Source of the DNA: Papio anubis | Lineage: Eukaryota; Chordata; Mammalia; Primates; Cercopithecidae | Direction: 5' to 3' | Assembly (NCBI RefSeq): GCF_008728515.1 | Contig: NC_044978.1 | Location: 148,114,262 to 148,178,261, forward strand | DNA length: 64,000 nucleotides | In this document: positions 33,786 to 45,027 of the stretch, piece by piece | Numbering within the stretch: the first letter of the stretch is position 1 | Layout of the letters: each line of letters begins with the position of its first letter | Translations under genes and position numbers: made by a program | The notes under the pieces: model-generated | Seen by the model: the letters and a program-made list of their open reading frames with translations, nothing else | What the model was told of the DNA's origin: nothing | Databases searched by the model: none

Positions 33786-34080
33786 CTAAAATCAGAGTCT
33801 GGAATAAGACCTTGGGTCCAGGTGGTTTACTTGGGAAGTGATCCCAGGAAGTAGGCATGAGGGAGCAGGGAGAGTGAGAGAGACACACTGAAGGAAAAGC
33901 CACAGTGAGGATGCAAAGTCAAGATCAAAGTCACTACTGTGGGCAATACAGACATGATTCCCCAAGACTCTGGAAAAATATAGAGAAAACCCTCCCCAAA
34001 TCATCTTCCTGAAAGACTGGAGGCTGGAACATCCCCTTAGCTTCCTCTCTCCGTGAAATGAGGATTGCCTTTGGGGACGT
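33786..34080. repeat. Unclassified old interspersed repeat
   Basis: 'tccaggtggtttacttggga' with 'agtgatcccaggaagtaggc' and 'gagggagcagggagagtgag' recurs in human DNA; a cousin seems to lie at 16081-16345. Family unknown. Confidence 0.4.
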
Positions 34081-34188
34081 TAATTCTCTCACACTTGCTA
34101 ACCTGTGCCTGCCTGGGAGAAGAGGCTATAGCAGAATGTTAAGATGGGGTGCTGGCAACAGGTGATAAGATTGAACTCATGTCTTTTT

Positions 34189-34489
34189 AACTTTTTATTT
34201 TATTTTATTTTTGTAACAGGGTCTCACTCTGTTGCCCAGGTTGGTATGCAGTGGCACAATCACAGCTCACTGTAGCCTCAGCCTCCTGGGTTCAAGCAAT
34301 CCTCCCACCTCAACCTCCCAAATAGCTGGGACCACAGGCATATGCCAACATGCCCAGCTAATTTTTTTTTTAGAGACAGGGTCTCACTATGTTGCCCAGA
34401 CTGGTCTCAAACTCCTATACTCAAGTGATCCTCCTGCCTCATCCTCCCAAAGTTCTGGGATTACAGGTATGAGCCACCATGCCCGGCCC
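34189..34489 (-). mobile_element. AluJ-like element
   Basis: A (TTTTA)n tail, then 'gtctcactctgttgcccagg' to 'gagccaccatgcccggccc'. 'ctatgttgcccagactggtc' and 'tactcaagtgatcctcctgc' are old-Alu states. Flanks contain 'aactcat' on both sides (34174-34180, 34492-34498). Confidence 0.93.
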
Positions 34490-35783
34490 AAAACTCATAT
34501 TTCAATGTCCACCACAGCTGCAGTTTCAGTCAGAGGTGGGCTGAGGAATGGTGGCACAGGCACCAGCAACATCTGCTCTATTAGATTCCTTCTTTTTATA
34601 GAGGATATGATCTTCATTGTACTCATCTCTAAAATTTAACTGCCCTATGAATTAGGAATGGCATACTATATGTTTCTTTTACAAGTAAAATATAATTAAG
34701 GCATTGTAACCTGAACATAATTTATGTACTGTTATACTAGCTAGTATGCTTTAGGCTGCAAGTACAAAAAGACTCACCTCAAGATGGTATAAAGAGAAGG
34801 CTACAGTCTGCTATGGTACCCTGTGCTGTGAGATCATGGTTTCTCATCATTGGGTATCCAGATAGAATCCTTGGGCAGCCAGTTAGAATCCTTGGGCAGG
34901 TTGTCTCCTACTACAAGCAGCCTTTTGGGGGCTTATCACAGGGTGGCCTGAGTGGGAATGGTTTCTAGACCTCCACCACGACATGTTGAGTGTAGTCAAG
35001 GAGGCGTTCTACTGAGATATGGACTTCTCCAGGGATGCTGCTGGGAATTTTCATGTTCTAGGTTCCCAAAGAATATGGCATGGAGTCCAAGCTTTGTGGA
35101 GTGGAGTAGAGGGTAATGCAGACACTGCTGGCAGGCACAACTCCAGATGGTGGTGCTAACATTTGCCTTTATGTGCATTAGACACTTATGTCATTTTATA
35201 GCTGATATTTCCATTTAGTGGCATCTCAGCTAGCTGCAGTGTCCCTATTTTAACAGTGAATCTATAAATTAGAATTTTAAATTGTTTTGACATATTTGAT
35301 GTAAAAAATTACATTAGATTAGAAATTCATTTGCATTAATATAAGAAACTTTAGCATTAAATTAATGAGAGAAAAATTAGTTGTTGAACTTGTCAAATAT
35401 ATTTCAACAATTATATATTTTAATAGTTTTTAAATGTTTAACTTCTTACCTTTGCAGTTTCTTGTTGACAGTCATATTCAAGTATTTGAAGATATCATCA
35501 TCAAAAATTTTCATCAGTAATTTCAGGTAGCCATTTCAAGCATAAATCTCTGATTTAGTTATGCTGCATTCACAGACGCAGGCAACTCCAGTTCCTCATA
35601 AAGCAAACTTGAAATTTTTGAAATTTTTTTTGGAAATTTTATATAAATTCTGTATTCTAAATATTCCCTAGTAATTTGCGTTTTATTTTTCCTATCTTAA
35701 GTGTATAGTAAAAACTCCCACAGTGCTCCTATGCCAGTGTGACATGCAAACATTATCATCATGCAAACATTATCTATGAGCAG
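34490..35783. other. Gene-free, AT-rich; small tandem duplications
   Basis: No gene is supported. Two near-perfect 21-bp units lie at 34858-34899 and two 17-bp units at 35743-35774. On the minus strand at about 35530-35450 a 28-codon open stretch ends at GCAAAG|GTAAGAAG, a good splice donor, but an in-frame stop lies just before it and no acceptor is evident. Confidence 0.3.
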
Positions 35784-36147
35784 TGATATGGTTTGCCTGT
35801 GTCCCCACCCAAATCTGGAATTGTAGCTCCCATAATTCCCACGTGTTGTGGGAGGGACCCAATGGGAGGTAACTGAATCATGAGGGCAAGTCTTTCTCAT
35901 GCTGTTCTCATGAGAGTGAATAAGTCTCACAAGATCTGATGGTTTTATAAAGGGGAGTTCCTCTGCACATGCTCTCTCTCTTGCCTGCCACCATGTAAGA
36001 TGTGACTTTGCTTCTCCTTTGCCTTCTACCATGATTGTGAGGCCTGCCCCACCAAGTGGAACTGCAAGTCCATTAAACCTCTTTTTCTTTGTAAATTACC
36101 CAGTCTTAGGTATGTCTTTACTAACAGCATGAGAACAGACTAATACA
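35784..36147 (+). mobile_element. THE1-type (THE1B-like) solo LTR
   Basis: A 364-bp LTR from 'tgatatggtttgcctgtgtc' to 'agaacagactaataca'. Internal landmarks: 'cacgtgttgtgggagggacc', 'aagatctgatggttttataa' and 'tccattaaacctctttttct'. No gag-like internal sequence flanks it, so it is a recombined solo LTR of this ERVL-MaLR family. The 5-bp TSD is not clean (agcag / agtgc). Confidence 0.93.
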
Positions 36148-36905
36148 AGTGCCATGTCATGAAAACCAAGTGAGAATGTTTGAATAAATATTTAGCTCAC
36201 ATAAAAAGTTTGGGAGAAGTGCAGTTCCTGGATTAAGTTGGATGCCAAATGACATCTTCATGTACCCTCAGTTCTTCCCTCTTTGGCTCTGCCATCCTCT
36301 ATGCTTTATCCTGTGTTCTCAGTGTGTCCCCTCATGGTTGCATGATGGCCATAGCAGCTGCAAATATCCTATCTTCATGCAACAATATCCAAAGTTTAGA
36401 AGAGAGAATTCCTCTCCTTGGGCACACTCTAAGGGCGAGGGAGACCTTTGTAAAAGTTTCCCAGCAAACTTTCCATCACATCTCAATGGCCAGAATGTAC
36501 TCATGTACCTTTTCAGGAAGGGAATCACCACATAAATTAGTCAGATCTCTTCACTGTAGACCTCAGAAACTGATTCTAGCTGATAAAAACAGGTTTCTTT
36601 AAAAGATAGTGGCCAAAACCCACTAATCAGTGTTAGCAGCACTAAAAGAAAGACCCACCAGTGTTCATCTGGTGATATGAAGCAATACAAGTACCTAGCA
36701 CTTCCTAGAAAGTATTCCTGCTGAAACATAAAATTGAACCTGAATTTTGTCAAGTCTTCAGATCCAATTACCAGTTTAAAGGAAATGCTGGGGGTAAAGG
36801 AACTAGATAAGCATCAGTGCAAGGGGAAAATTCTCTAACTCTGGGATATAGTACATTCTATAGAGCAAATCATCTGGTTTTTCTAACAAGTCAATGGTTT
36901 CAGAG
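36148..36905. other. Unassigned, perhaps eroded repeat at 36240-36540
   Basis: No gene is supported. 'gtgttctcagtgtgtcccct' and 'tgatggccatagcagctgca' recall an old interspersed repeat that I cannot name. Overlapping plus frames of 97 and 117 codons here run in two different frames and look like chance. Confidence 0.3.
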
Positions 36906-37625
36906 AAAAAGGGAGGGCAACTATTAGAATAAGAGAGAATTAAGAGACATCACAATCAAATACAATAATGTGAACCTTTTTGGATCAAGCCAGACAACTA
37001 TAAAAAGACATATTTAAGAAAACCAGTCTGGGCGTGGTGGCTCACGCCTGTAATCCCAGCACTTTGCGAGGCTGAGGCGGGTAGATTACCTGAGGTCAGG
37101 AGTTCGAGACCAGCCTGGCCAACATATAGTGAAACCCTGTCTTTACCAAAAAATACAAAAATTAGCTGGGTGTGGTGGCACACACCGGTAGTCTCAGCTA
37201 CTTGGGAAACTGAGGCAGGAGAATAGCTTGAACCTAGGAGGCAGAGGTTGCAGTGAGCTAAGATTGCGCCACTCTACTCCAGCCTGGGTGACAGAGCAAG
37301 ACTCCATGTCTCAAAAAAAAAAAAAAGACAATCAGGGAAAATAAAATATGGAATAGATATTAGATAATATCAAGAACACTGGATACTGTTAATTTTTGTG
37401 TTTAAAATGGCACGGTAAGATATTTATTGGTGAAATGGCATGATGCCTGGTATTTGCTTTAAAATAAGCAAAAAAGTAGTGAAAGGGACTAGATAAAGAA
37501 TGAATGACAAAATTGTTGATAATTTTTCAAGATGGAAATGAGTATATGGGGGCTTATTTTATGACACTTTCTACTTTTAGCTTTTAAAGTTTCTACAGTA
37601 CAGTATAAATATTAAACAAATACTA
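36906..37625 (+). mobile_element. Old LINE 3'-end fragment, split by Alu
   Basis: 'taagagacatcacaatcaaa', 'gtgaacctttttggatcaag', 'aactataaaaagacatattt' before the Alu; 'gacaatcagggaaaat', 'atggaatagatattagataa', 'tactgttaatttttgtgt' after it. The pieces join smoothly, so the Alu landed inside. This is a common 3' end attributed to old L1 elements; subfamily unknown. Confidence 0.6.
37026..37326 (+). mobile_element. AluS-like element
   Basis: A complete forward Alu, 'gtctgggcgtggtggctcac' to 'agactccatgtctc' plus an A14 tail. Flanks 'aagaaaaccag' and 'aagacaatcag' are probable TSDs. Confidence 0.95.
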
Positions 37626-37654
37626 GATAACTCTCATTATTTGGGGGAGGGCCT

Positions 37655-38029
37655 TGTATTAGTCTGTTTTCATACTGCTATAAAAAACTGTTCAGGACTG
37701 CGTAATTTACAAAGGAAGGAGGTTTAATTGACTCACAGTTCAGCATGACTGGGAAGGCCTCAGGAAACTTACAATTGTGGCAGAAGAAGAAAGGGAAGCA
37801 AGGTACCATCTTTACAAGGTAGCAGCAAGGAGAAGTGCAAGCAGGGGCAATGCCAGATGCTTGTAAAACTATCAGATCTCATGAGAGCTCACTATCACAA
37901 GAACTGCTTGAGGGAAACCATCTCTATGATACAATTACCTCCACCTGGTCCCACCCTTGCCATGTGGGGATTATGGCGGTTACAATTCAAGATGAGATTT
38001 GGGTGGGCACACAAAGCCTAACCATATCA
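37655..38029 (-). mobile_element. MST-type solo LTR with exact 5-bp TSD
   Basis: The reverse LTR runs from 'tgtattagtctgttttcata' to 'cctaaccatatca', with TG...CA ends. The flanks are both GGCCT (37650-37654 and 38030-38034). Internal text such as 'gactcacagttcagcatgac' fits MSTA/MSTB. Solo LTR of a MaLR element. Confidence 0.93.
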
Positions 38030-38081
38030 GGCCTGAACACTTGGCTGGAAGGTACACTTCCAACTACAAAGTCTCTAAACG

Positions 38082-38450
38082 ATGCCTGAGAACCAGCCTA
38101 ATGAGGAGGTAGCCCCAGTGATTCCACCCACTGAGCACCAGAGGAAACTGCTGCCCCCAGTCTGTGCCTCTTCTGCACTAGGAATTCATCTTTGACACCA
38201 CAGAGAAACTGATGCTTCTGATGCAGCAGCCCCTGAAAGCCAGATGCCTTGATTACTCCTTTGAGCCAGTAAAAGATGGAAATGCCAAACAGAGCCTGTT
38301 TCCCCACACTGCTCCCTTCTGAACTGAAGACTTATACAGGTGCCTCTGAGAGGTGGAGTCTGTATTGTGTCTTCGCTGCAAGGGAGTCTGTGAATTTCTA
38401 TTCTGGCTTATCCATGAACAAGCCAGAATTTATAATACCAGCATGTATGT
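38082..38450 (+). pseudogene. Decayed protein-like stretch, unknown origin
   Basis: From the ATG at 38082 a frame reads MPENQPNEEVAPVIPP for 36 codons to a stop. A one-base shift near 38180 continues it as FIFDTTEKLMLL and LDYSFEPVKDGNAKQSLF, then a TGA and a second shift leads to NFYSGLSMNKPEF and a stop near 38452. Composition over three linked segments looks protein-like. The suggested breaks are my inference. No poly(A) tail or TSD is seen, and I do not recognise the family. Confidence 0.25.
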
Positions 38451-38455
38451 AGCAT

Positions 38456-38855
38456 GTCCCAATTTCCCCCAAATATAAAAAAGTTATCCAAAAGACGATG
38501 AGCAGCCATACCCATGACAGATATCTACAATCCACTACACCCTAATCTTAACCCCTGGGGCTTGGGAGGGACTCAACTTTCCCTGAAACACATGGATATC
38601 CCACACCTGATTAATACAGGGTACTGATGGCAAGGAAGAAAAGGAAAGGGGCATGGAGGGCAGGGCAGGGGTGCCTATTGTATAGGAGCCCAGAGCATGT
38701 GCCACAGATGGTAATGCATCTGCATAACACAACTGCAAGTGCCCTGGTCAGGAAACTGGAGATTTGTTAATCTTGAGTTAGTTATAGCCTTGGGTTAGTT
38801 ACTTAACCTGTCTGCCCTCAGGTCCAATAGGAGAGCTGACTCAGATCAGTGGTTG
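38456..38855. other. Unassigned sequence
   Basis: No gene or repeat was recognised. Confidence 0.3.
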
Positions 38856-39063
38856 TCTTTCTTTCTTCCTTCTTTCCTTCCTTCTTCCCTTCTTCGCTTT
38901 CTCCTTCCCCCCTTTCTCCCTTCCTGTCTTCCTTCCTTATTTCCTTCCTTCCTTTTTTCTTTTCTCTCTTCCTTCCTTCCATCCTTCCTTTTTCCTTTTC
39001 TCCCTTCCTCCCTTCCCTCCCTCCTTCCTTCCTTCCTCTTTCTTTGCTTCCTTCTTTCTATTC
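38856..39063. repeat. Polypyrimidine (CTTC)n-like tract
   Basis: About 208 bp almost wholly C and T on the plus strand, with imperfect ttcc/tttc units. The long frames here (P, S, F, L only) are a composition artefact. Such tracts can form triplex DNA. Confidence 0.95.
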
Positions 39064-39555
39064 AACAGGACATGCTTTTTACATTAGCTAACCATAGACA
39101 AAAACACAATCTACAAACAGATCACCAGCAAACTGTCATAATGGAAGTTGAAGGGCAGAACAGGGGAAAAGGGGAAGGTCCCACAGCCCTGTTCTTTCTC
39201 CCTCTCTCCTTCACCTTGGAGAAACCCTTGGAAGCTACATCAACTTCTAAAAAACTTGCTATACTAGGTGACATTTTAGTTACTTTTCCTCCTGTTCTAG
39301 CATTTTATTACTCAGTGACTTCCCCTTGGATCAATTAATAGTGTATACTTTGCTTTATGTTAAAGACAATAGAGTAACAATGGAGTTAATTGTTCTATTA
39401 AAATAATATATAATAAACTAGGGGGTCACAGCAGTACAATTTTACACTGTCCTGATACTGTTTACTGTGAGGAGTCATTTGTCTGTTCTGTATCTCAGAT
39501 TTTCAGGCAGTAAGGTATTCAGGCCCCCAAATTGTCAGAAAGTAGACTATACATA
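39064..39555. other. Unassigned sequence
   Basis: No gene or repeat was recognised. Confidence 0.3.
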
Positions 39556-39559
39556 TATC

Positions 39560-39715
39560 TGCTCTCCATCCATACTCTCAGTTTATAAACTCCTTGGGGA
39601 AGAGGCTCTGCCGTATGCAGAAGAAAGATAGAGCATCTTCTTATCTGTCAGTCCTCCATAATGCCTCATACACAGAATATGCTTAGAACATGCTGGCTCA
39701 TCATTTGATAATGTA
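39560..39715 (+). repeat. L2 3'-end fragment
   Basis: 'agtttataaactccttgggg', 'aagaggctctgccg' and 'taatgcctcatacacagaat' with 'atgcttagaacatgctgg' follow the forward L2 3' end. Diverged. Confidence 0.5.
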
Positions 39716-40767
39716 TAAATATAATATTGATGTTCTGGGTAGTTAATATCCTCTTAAATTGTCACTAGTACCTGTACCTATGGAGACTGGCTTGGGAGAG
39801 AGTTCCTCCAGGCCACGGGAGCAGAGCCAGGAGCCCATTTGAAGCCACTGACACATAGAAGCATTTTCAACACTGGAGAGGTGGCAAGCAAAGCTGCATC
39901 TCTGACCATCTCCCTCATCTCCCACCCTACCCCTTGGAAAACTGATTTGTAAACTCTTTCGCCTATTTCCCCAGATCCTTTTCTTTTTAGTCCACACATC
40001 TTCCATGAACAGCACAGCATTTTTCCTAGTTAGAATCAGTGAAAAATTACATAGATGGGTGAAATTCAAGGAAAGATTCTCTTCATCACCAGGGTTGATA
40101 TGGCTAGCATTTTTCTTACAAGAATCAGACATGTCAGGAGGCATTAAGATGCTATGATGTCTCTTTGATGGTCTTGCCCATCACAAAGAAGGGAGCAAAG
40201 GTTATAAAAAAACTACTTAGCATTCTGCAATAGGTAGTCCTTTCAAATACAATTAGTTTCACACAGTATTCATCTGTTCTTGCATTTGCTAAAAGACAAA
40301 GTGGCCTATTAGTCCATCGTGTCTCTCCTCTGCCTTTCAAATCACGTTGAATGTTTTAGCAGAAGAGCTGAGCTGCACTCTCCCCTATAAATTGTATAAT
40401 TGGAAAGCAATAAATTTAAAGATCTAAAAGGAGCAGAATAAAGAAAGTGTCAAACAATGACTTACTCTAATTAATAACCATTTAGGTCTCCCATTTGGTA
40501 AAGTGCTTTGCAATTGTCATCACCTTTTACCTCAAAGCATATTCATTTTGTGAGTATAATATGATTTCATTTGTGAGAATGAGAGTTACATATGGCTTTT
40601 AAACAACCTGGAGCTATTTAGTATTTAAGAGCTCACTTCTGAAAATTATAGAGGCACAATGAACAGTTAATTTGCTACATAGTTATAAAAATCTAATCTC
40701 ACCATGAAAATTAATGTTTTATGTATTTCTAAATTGATAAAAGAATTAAATACATATACACATCATA
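39716..40767. other. Gene-free stretch with a 133-codon minus frame
   Basis: A minus frame at 40144-39743 (133 codons, beginning MPPDMSDSCKKN) lies in non-repetitive DNA. A second minus frame of 80 codons overlaps it. No domain, acceptor or donor set makes it a convincing exon, so I leave it as unassigned sequence. Confidence 0.3.
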
Positions 40768-41262
40768 CAATCGACCCTTGAACAATAAGGGGATTAGGGG
40801 AGCCAATCCACCAGACAGTTGAAAATCCACATACAGTTTTTGACTCCCAAAAATCCTAACTACTAATGGCCTGACTGATAACATAAACAGCTGACTAACA
40901 CGTATTTTGTACATGCATTGTATACTGTATACATATAACATACATGTAGACTATATACATTGTATACTGTATTCTTATAATAAAGTGAGCCAAAAATATT
41001 ATTAAGAAGCTCATAAGGAAGAGAACATATATTTACTATTTATTAACTGGAAGTGGATCATCATAAAGTGTTCATCCTCTGTAGGCTGAAGAGGAGGAGA
41101 AAGAGGAGGGGTTGGTCTTGCTGTCTCATGGGTGTTGGTTACTCTACAAGTTTTTTCAAATTGTCACAAATATCCATACAATTTTTTAATACATTTATTG
41201 AAAAAAATCCACGTGTACGTTGACCTGCACAGTTCAAACCAATTTTGTTCAAGGGTCAAGTG
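40768..41262. mobile_element. MER2/Tigger2-like DNA transposon
   Basis: The left end 'caatcgacccttgaacaata' and right end 'tttgttcaagggtcaagtg' are inverted repeats, each next to TA. Interior segments 'gttgaaaatccacatacagt', 'gttatataacat'-like text and 'ttgaaaaaaatccacgtgta' are typical. 'gaagaggaggagaaagagga' is an internal purine tract. No transposase frame. Confidence 0.85.
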
Positions 41263-41590
41263 TATATTAAAACTGTTATAGTGCCTAAGATTCTCAAATG
41301 TTAGTGGTATTTTGGTAAGTCATATCTTTAGTCATGACTTGATTTTTGTGATTTATTGTTTTAAGTACTAAGCTGCTCTAATTAGAACCAGTCATACAAT
41401 CATTGAGTTCCAACTAAGGAAAATTTCTAAAGATATTGCTAATATGAATAGTTTCACATTAACAGCATAAAACGTTGAATATCTGTCCTACCAGGGACAA
41501 AATATCATTTTTTGAGAAGGTTAGTGATGTTTTTTCTAACTTACAACTGGCTTGCAGAAATCTTTGTTTGAAGTGTATTTGTAAAAAGTA
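41263..41590. other. Unassigned AT-rich sequence
   Basis: No gene or repeat was recognised. Confidence 0.3.
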
Positions 41591-41592
41591 CG

Positions 41593-41674
41593 GGCTCGGC
41601 GCAGTGGCTCATGCCTGTAATCCCAGCACTTTAGGAGGGTGAGGCAGGCAGATCACTTGAGGTCAGGAGTTCGA
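41593..41674 (+). mobile_element. Alu fragment lacking its 3' part
   Basis: Only the first ~80 bases of an Alu are present, 'ggctcggcgcagtggctcat' to 'ggtcaggagttcgag'. The text then switches abruptly to non-Alu 'gcactatgatggagttggga' with no A-tail. Retroposition truncates 5' ends, so this needs a later deletion or rearrangement. Confidence 0.9.
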
Positions 41675-42299
41675 GGCACTATGATGGAGTTGGGAAGATG
41701 TGGCCACTTGAATGCTGGAACAGTGGCATATGGGAAGCGCTTTGTAAGCTTTACTAGATTCCCATAGCTAATGTGGTCCACGCAGAAGGAAGAAGAATTT
41801 CCCTTTTTCCTTTCAATGTTTTATTATTAAAATCTTTAGACATACAGAGAAAGAGTTTTACAGTAAATTCCTACACATCTATCTCTATATTCTACAATTA
41901 AGACTTTCTATATTTGCTTTTTCACATAACTATCCATCTACTCATCCCTCTCACCATTCATCAATCCAGTTTATTATTTTGGTAAAATTCTAAGTAAGTT
42001 GCAAATGCTAGTACACGTCATTTTAAATACTTCATCATATGTATAATTAGCTGAGGTTCTATATTTATTTACAGTTCTTTATGGCTGCTTTCTGTAAGAT
42101 GTATATATGTTAAAATAAACATACATCTTAAGTATTCTGTTAGTACCTGTGTATCTGAATAAATTATCAAGATAAAGAACACCACCATCACTCCAGAAAA
42201 TTACATCTTGTCCCTTTCCAGTCAATTCCTGCCCGTACTCCCCAATCCCAGGCAATCGTTGTTTGGATTTCTTTTCACCATAGTTTTGTTTTACCTACT

Positions 42300-42390
42300 C
42301 TATAGTAGAATCATATAAATAGAAGATTCATATATGTGATCATATAGTAGATTCATATATATGATTCATATAAATAGAATCATAGTGTAC
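42300..42390. repeat. Imperfect AT-rich tandem repeat in L1
   Basis: Repeated near copies of 'agattcatatatgtgatcat' and 'atagaatcatat' expand a motif that occurs once in related L1s ('tcatataaatagaatcat'). Confidence 0.7.
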
Positions 42391-42652
42391 ATATGTTTCT
42401 GTGTAAGGCTTTTTTACTCAGCATAATGCTTTTGAGATTCATCCATATTATTGCCTCTTTGTAGTTTGTTTCATCTTTATTACATTGTAGTATTTCTTTG
42501 TATGAATATACCAACTTTGTTTATCCGTTTTCCTATTGATCAACAGTTAGATTATTTCCAGTTTGGGACTATTGTGAATAAAGCTGCTGGTACAAGTTGG
42601 GTTTGTTGTTGTGTGTGTGGACATTCTTTCATTTCTCTTCATTCCCTAGAGC

Positions 42653-43000
42653 AGTGGTCCCCAACCTTTTTGGCACTAGGAATTGGTTTCTACATTATAT
42701 AGAAATAAAGTGCACAAAAAATGTAATGCCCTTGAATCATTGTAATATGCAATGAAATAATTATACAACTCACCATATTGTAGAATCAGTGGGAACCTTG
42801 AGCTTGTTTTCCTGTAACTAGACAGTCCCATAAGTGGGAGTGATGGGAGACAGTGACAGATCATCATGCATTAGATTCTGCTAAGGAGCATGCAACCTAG
42901 ATCCCTCACATGTGCAGTTCGTGATATGGTTCATGTTCCTATGAGAATCTAATGCCATCACGGATCTGACAGGAGGAGGAGTTCAAGAAGTAATGTTTGT
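42653..43000. mobile_element. hAT-type DNA transposon, one end missing
   Basis: 'cagtggtccccaaccttttt' followed by 'ggcactaggaattggtttc' and later 'ggagcatgcaacctagatcc', 'gagaatctaatgccatcacg', 'gatctgacaggaggaggag' is a common human hAT-like element. Its second terminal repeat (GGTTGGGGACC type) is absent, and part of the front seems replaced. Confidence 0.75.
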
Positions 43001-44727
43001 CTTACTATTGAGTTGAAAAAGTCCTTTATGTATTTTGGATACACATGTATGTGGTGAATTGTTTTGTCATATGCATGTACGTGAATTTTTTCTTGGAATG
43101 TGTCATTTTTATTCATTTAAAAAATTCTTTAGTGAGCAGAAGTTTAAAAACTTTCTCATGCTTAATTTTGTAAACATAATTTATTGAAAATATTTTTCTT
43201 TCCTCATTGTATTGTTTTAGCATCTTTTTCAAAAATCGAATGACCACATAAGTGTTGGTCCATTTCTGAGATCTCTATTCTTTCTCACTAATTTATTTGT
43301 CCCAGTACCACCCTGTCTTGATTACCATAGTTTTAAAAAACATCTTAACATCAGGTGATTAAAGTTCTCTAAATTTGTTCTTTTCCAAAATTTCTTTTAA
43401 TATTGTAGATCTTTGGAATTTCTATGTAAATTTTAGAAATAGCTTGCCAATGTTTGCAAAACTCCAAGAGCGATTATTATTTGAATTGAATTGTATCACT
43501 AGAGCAATTTAGGAAAAGTTGGTATCTTAACATTATTGAATCTTCTATTTCATCGACATGATATATTTCTCCATTTATTTAGATCTTTAATTATTCTCAG
43601 CAGTGCTCTAGTTTTTCAGTGCAGAGCATGTGTATCTTTTGCTAAGTTTATTCTTGAGTGTTTTTGAACTATTTTTTGAACATGTTTTTGAAACTATTGA
43701 AAATAGAATTTAAAAACTTTTATTTTCATTTATCTGCTTTTGATATATGAAACCACATTGATTTTTGCATCCTGGTACAAACTAAATCCATCCCTGTAAC
43801 TAAATCCATTTGTTAGTTCTAGTAGTCGTTTTGTAGATTCCTGAGGATTTAATTGTGAACACATTCAAGTAATCTGCAAATATAATAATTTTTAATTCTT
43901 CCTTTCTTATTCATATGTACTTTATTTTTTTCATTGCCTAATTGTCCTGGCTTCAACCTCCAGTACTATGTTGATTCAGTTTTAAGACCAATCAGCTGGG
44001 CACAGTGGTTCATGCCTGTACTCCCAGCACTTTGGGAGACAGAGGCGGGAGGATCACTTGAGGCCAGGAGTTTGAGACCAGCCTGGCCAACATGGCAAAC
44101 CCCATTTCTACTTAAAAAGAAAAGAAAAGAAAAGAAAAAAACAACTTAGCTGGGCGCAGTGGCTCACACTGTTGCAGGAAGTCAGGGACCCTGAATGGAG
44201 GGACCAGCTGGAGCTGAGGCAGAAGAATATGAATTGTGAAGATTTCATGGACATTTATCAGTTCCCAAAATTAATACTTTTGTAATTTCTTATGCCTATC
44301 TTTACTGCAATCTCTGAACATAAATTGTGAAAACTTCATGGACATTTATCACTTCCCTAATAATACTCTTATAATTTCTTATGTCTGTCTTTATTTTAAC
44401 CTCTTAATCACATTATCGTCATAAGCTGAGAACATATGTCACCTCAGGACCACTATTGTACAAATTTATTGTAAAACATGTGTGTTTGAACAATATGAAA
44501 TTAGTGCACCTTGGAAAGAACAGAATAACAGCGATTTTGAGGGAACAAGGGAAGATAACCATAAGGTCTGATTGCTTGTGGGGTCGGGCAGAATAAAAAC
44601 ATATTTTTCTTCTTGCAGAGAGCCTATAAACGGACATGTGAGTAGGAGAGATATCATTGAATTTTTTTCCAAGCAAGGACTATTAATAATTGATTCCCTG
44701 GGGAAGGAATGCATTCCTAGGGGGAGG

Positions 44728-44739
44728 TCTATAAATGGC
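44728..44739 (+). promoter_or_regulatory. TATA box of the MER11-like LTR
   Basis: 'tctataaatggc' lies mid-LTR, where the U3/R promoter of this LTR type is expected. A second, weaker 'cctataaacgg' lies about 100 bp upstream. Function in this copy is unknown. Confidence 0.45.
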
Positions 44740-45027
44740 CACTCTGGGAGTGTCTGTCTTATACAGTTGAGATAAGGACTGAAATACGCCCTGGCTTACT
44801 AGAATTGGGAAATTCCAGACTGGTAAATTCTAGTTGGACCGGTTCTCTGCTCTTGAACACTGTTTCCTGTTAAGATATTTATCAAGACAATAAGTGCACA
44901 GCGAGACATAGACCCTCATCAGTAATTCTAATTTTGCCTTTGCCATGTGATCTTTATTGCCCTGTGAAGCATGCAATCCTTGTGACCTACTCCCTGTTCA
45001 TACACTCCCTCCCCTTTTAAAATCCCT

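Noticed and set aside
36249..36602. 117-codon plus frame as coding
   Set aside because: A 97-codon plus frame overlaps it in another register and the DNA looks like an eroded repeat.
38849..39338. 161-codon Ser/Pro/Phe/Leu-rich protein
   Set aside because: Composition artefact of the pyrimidine tract; an overlapping frame gives the same kind of peptide.
39743..40144. 133-codon minus frame as a gene
   Set aside because: No domain, no splice-site support, and another minus frame overlaps it; not excluded but not supported.
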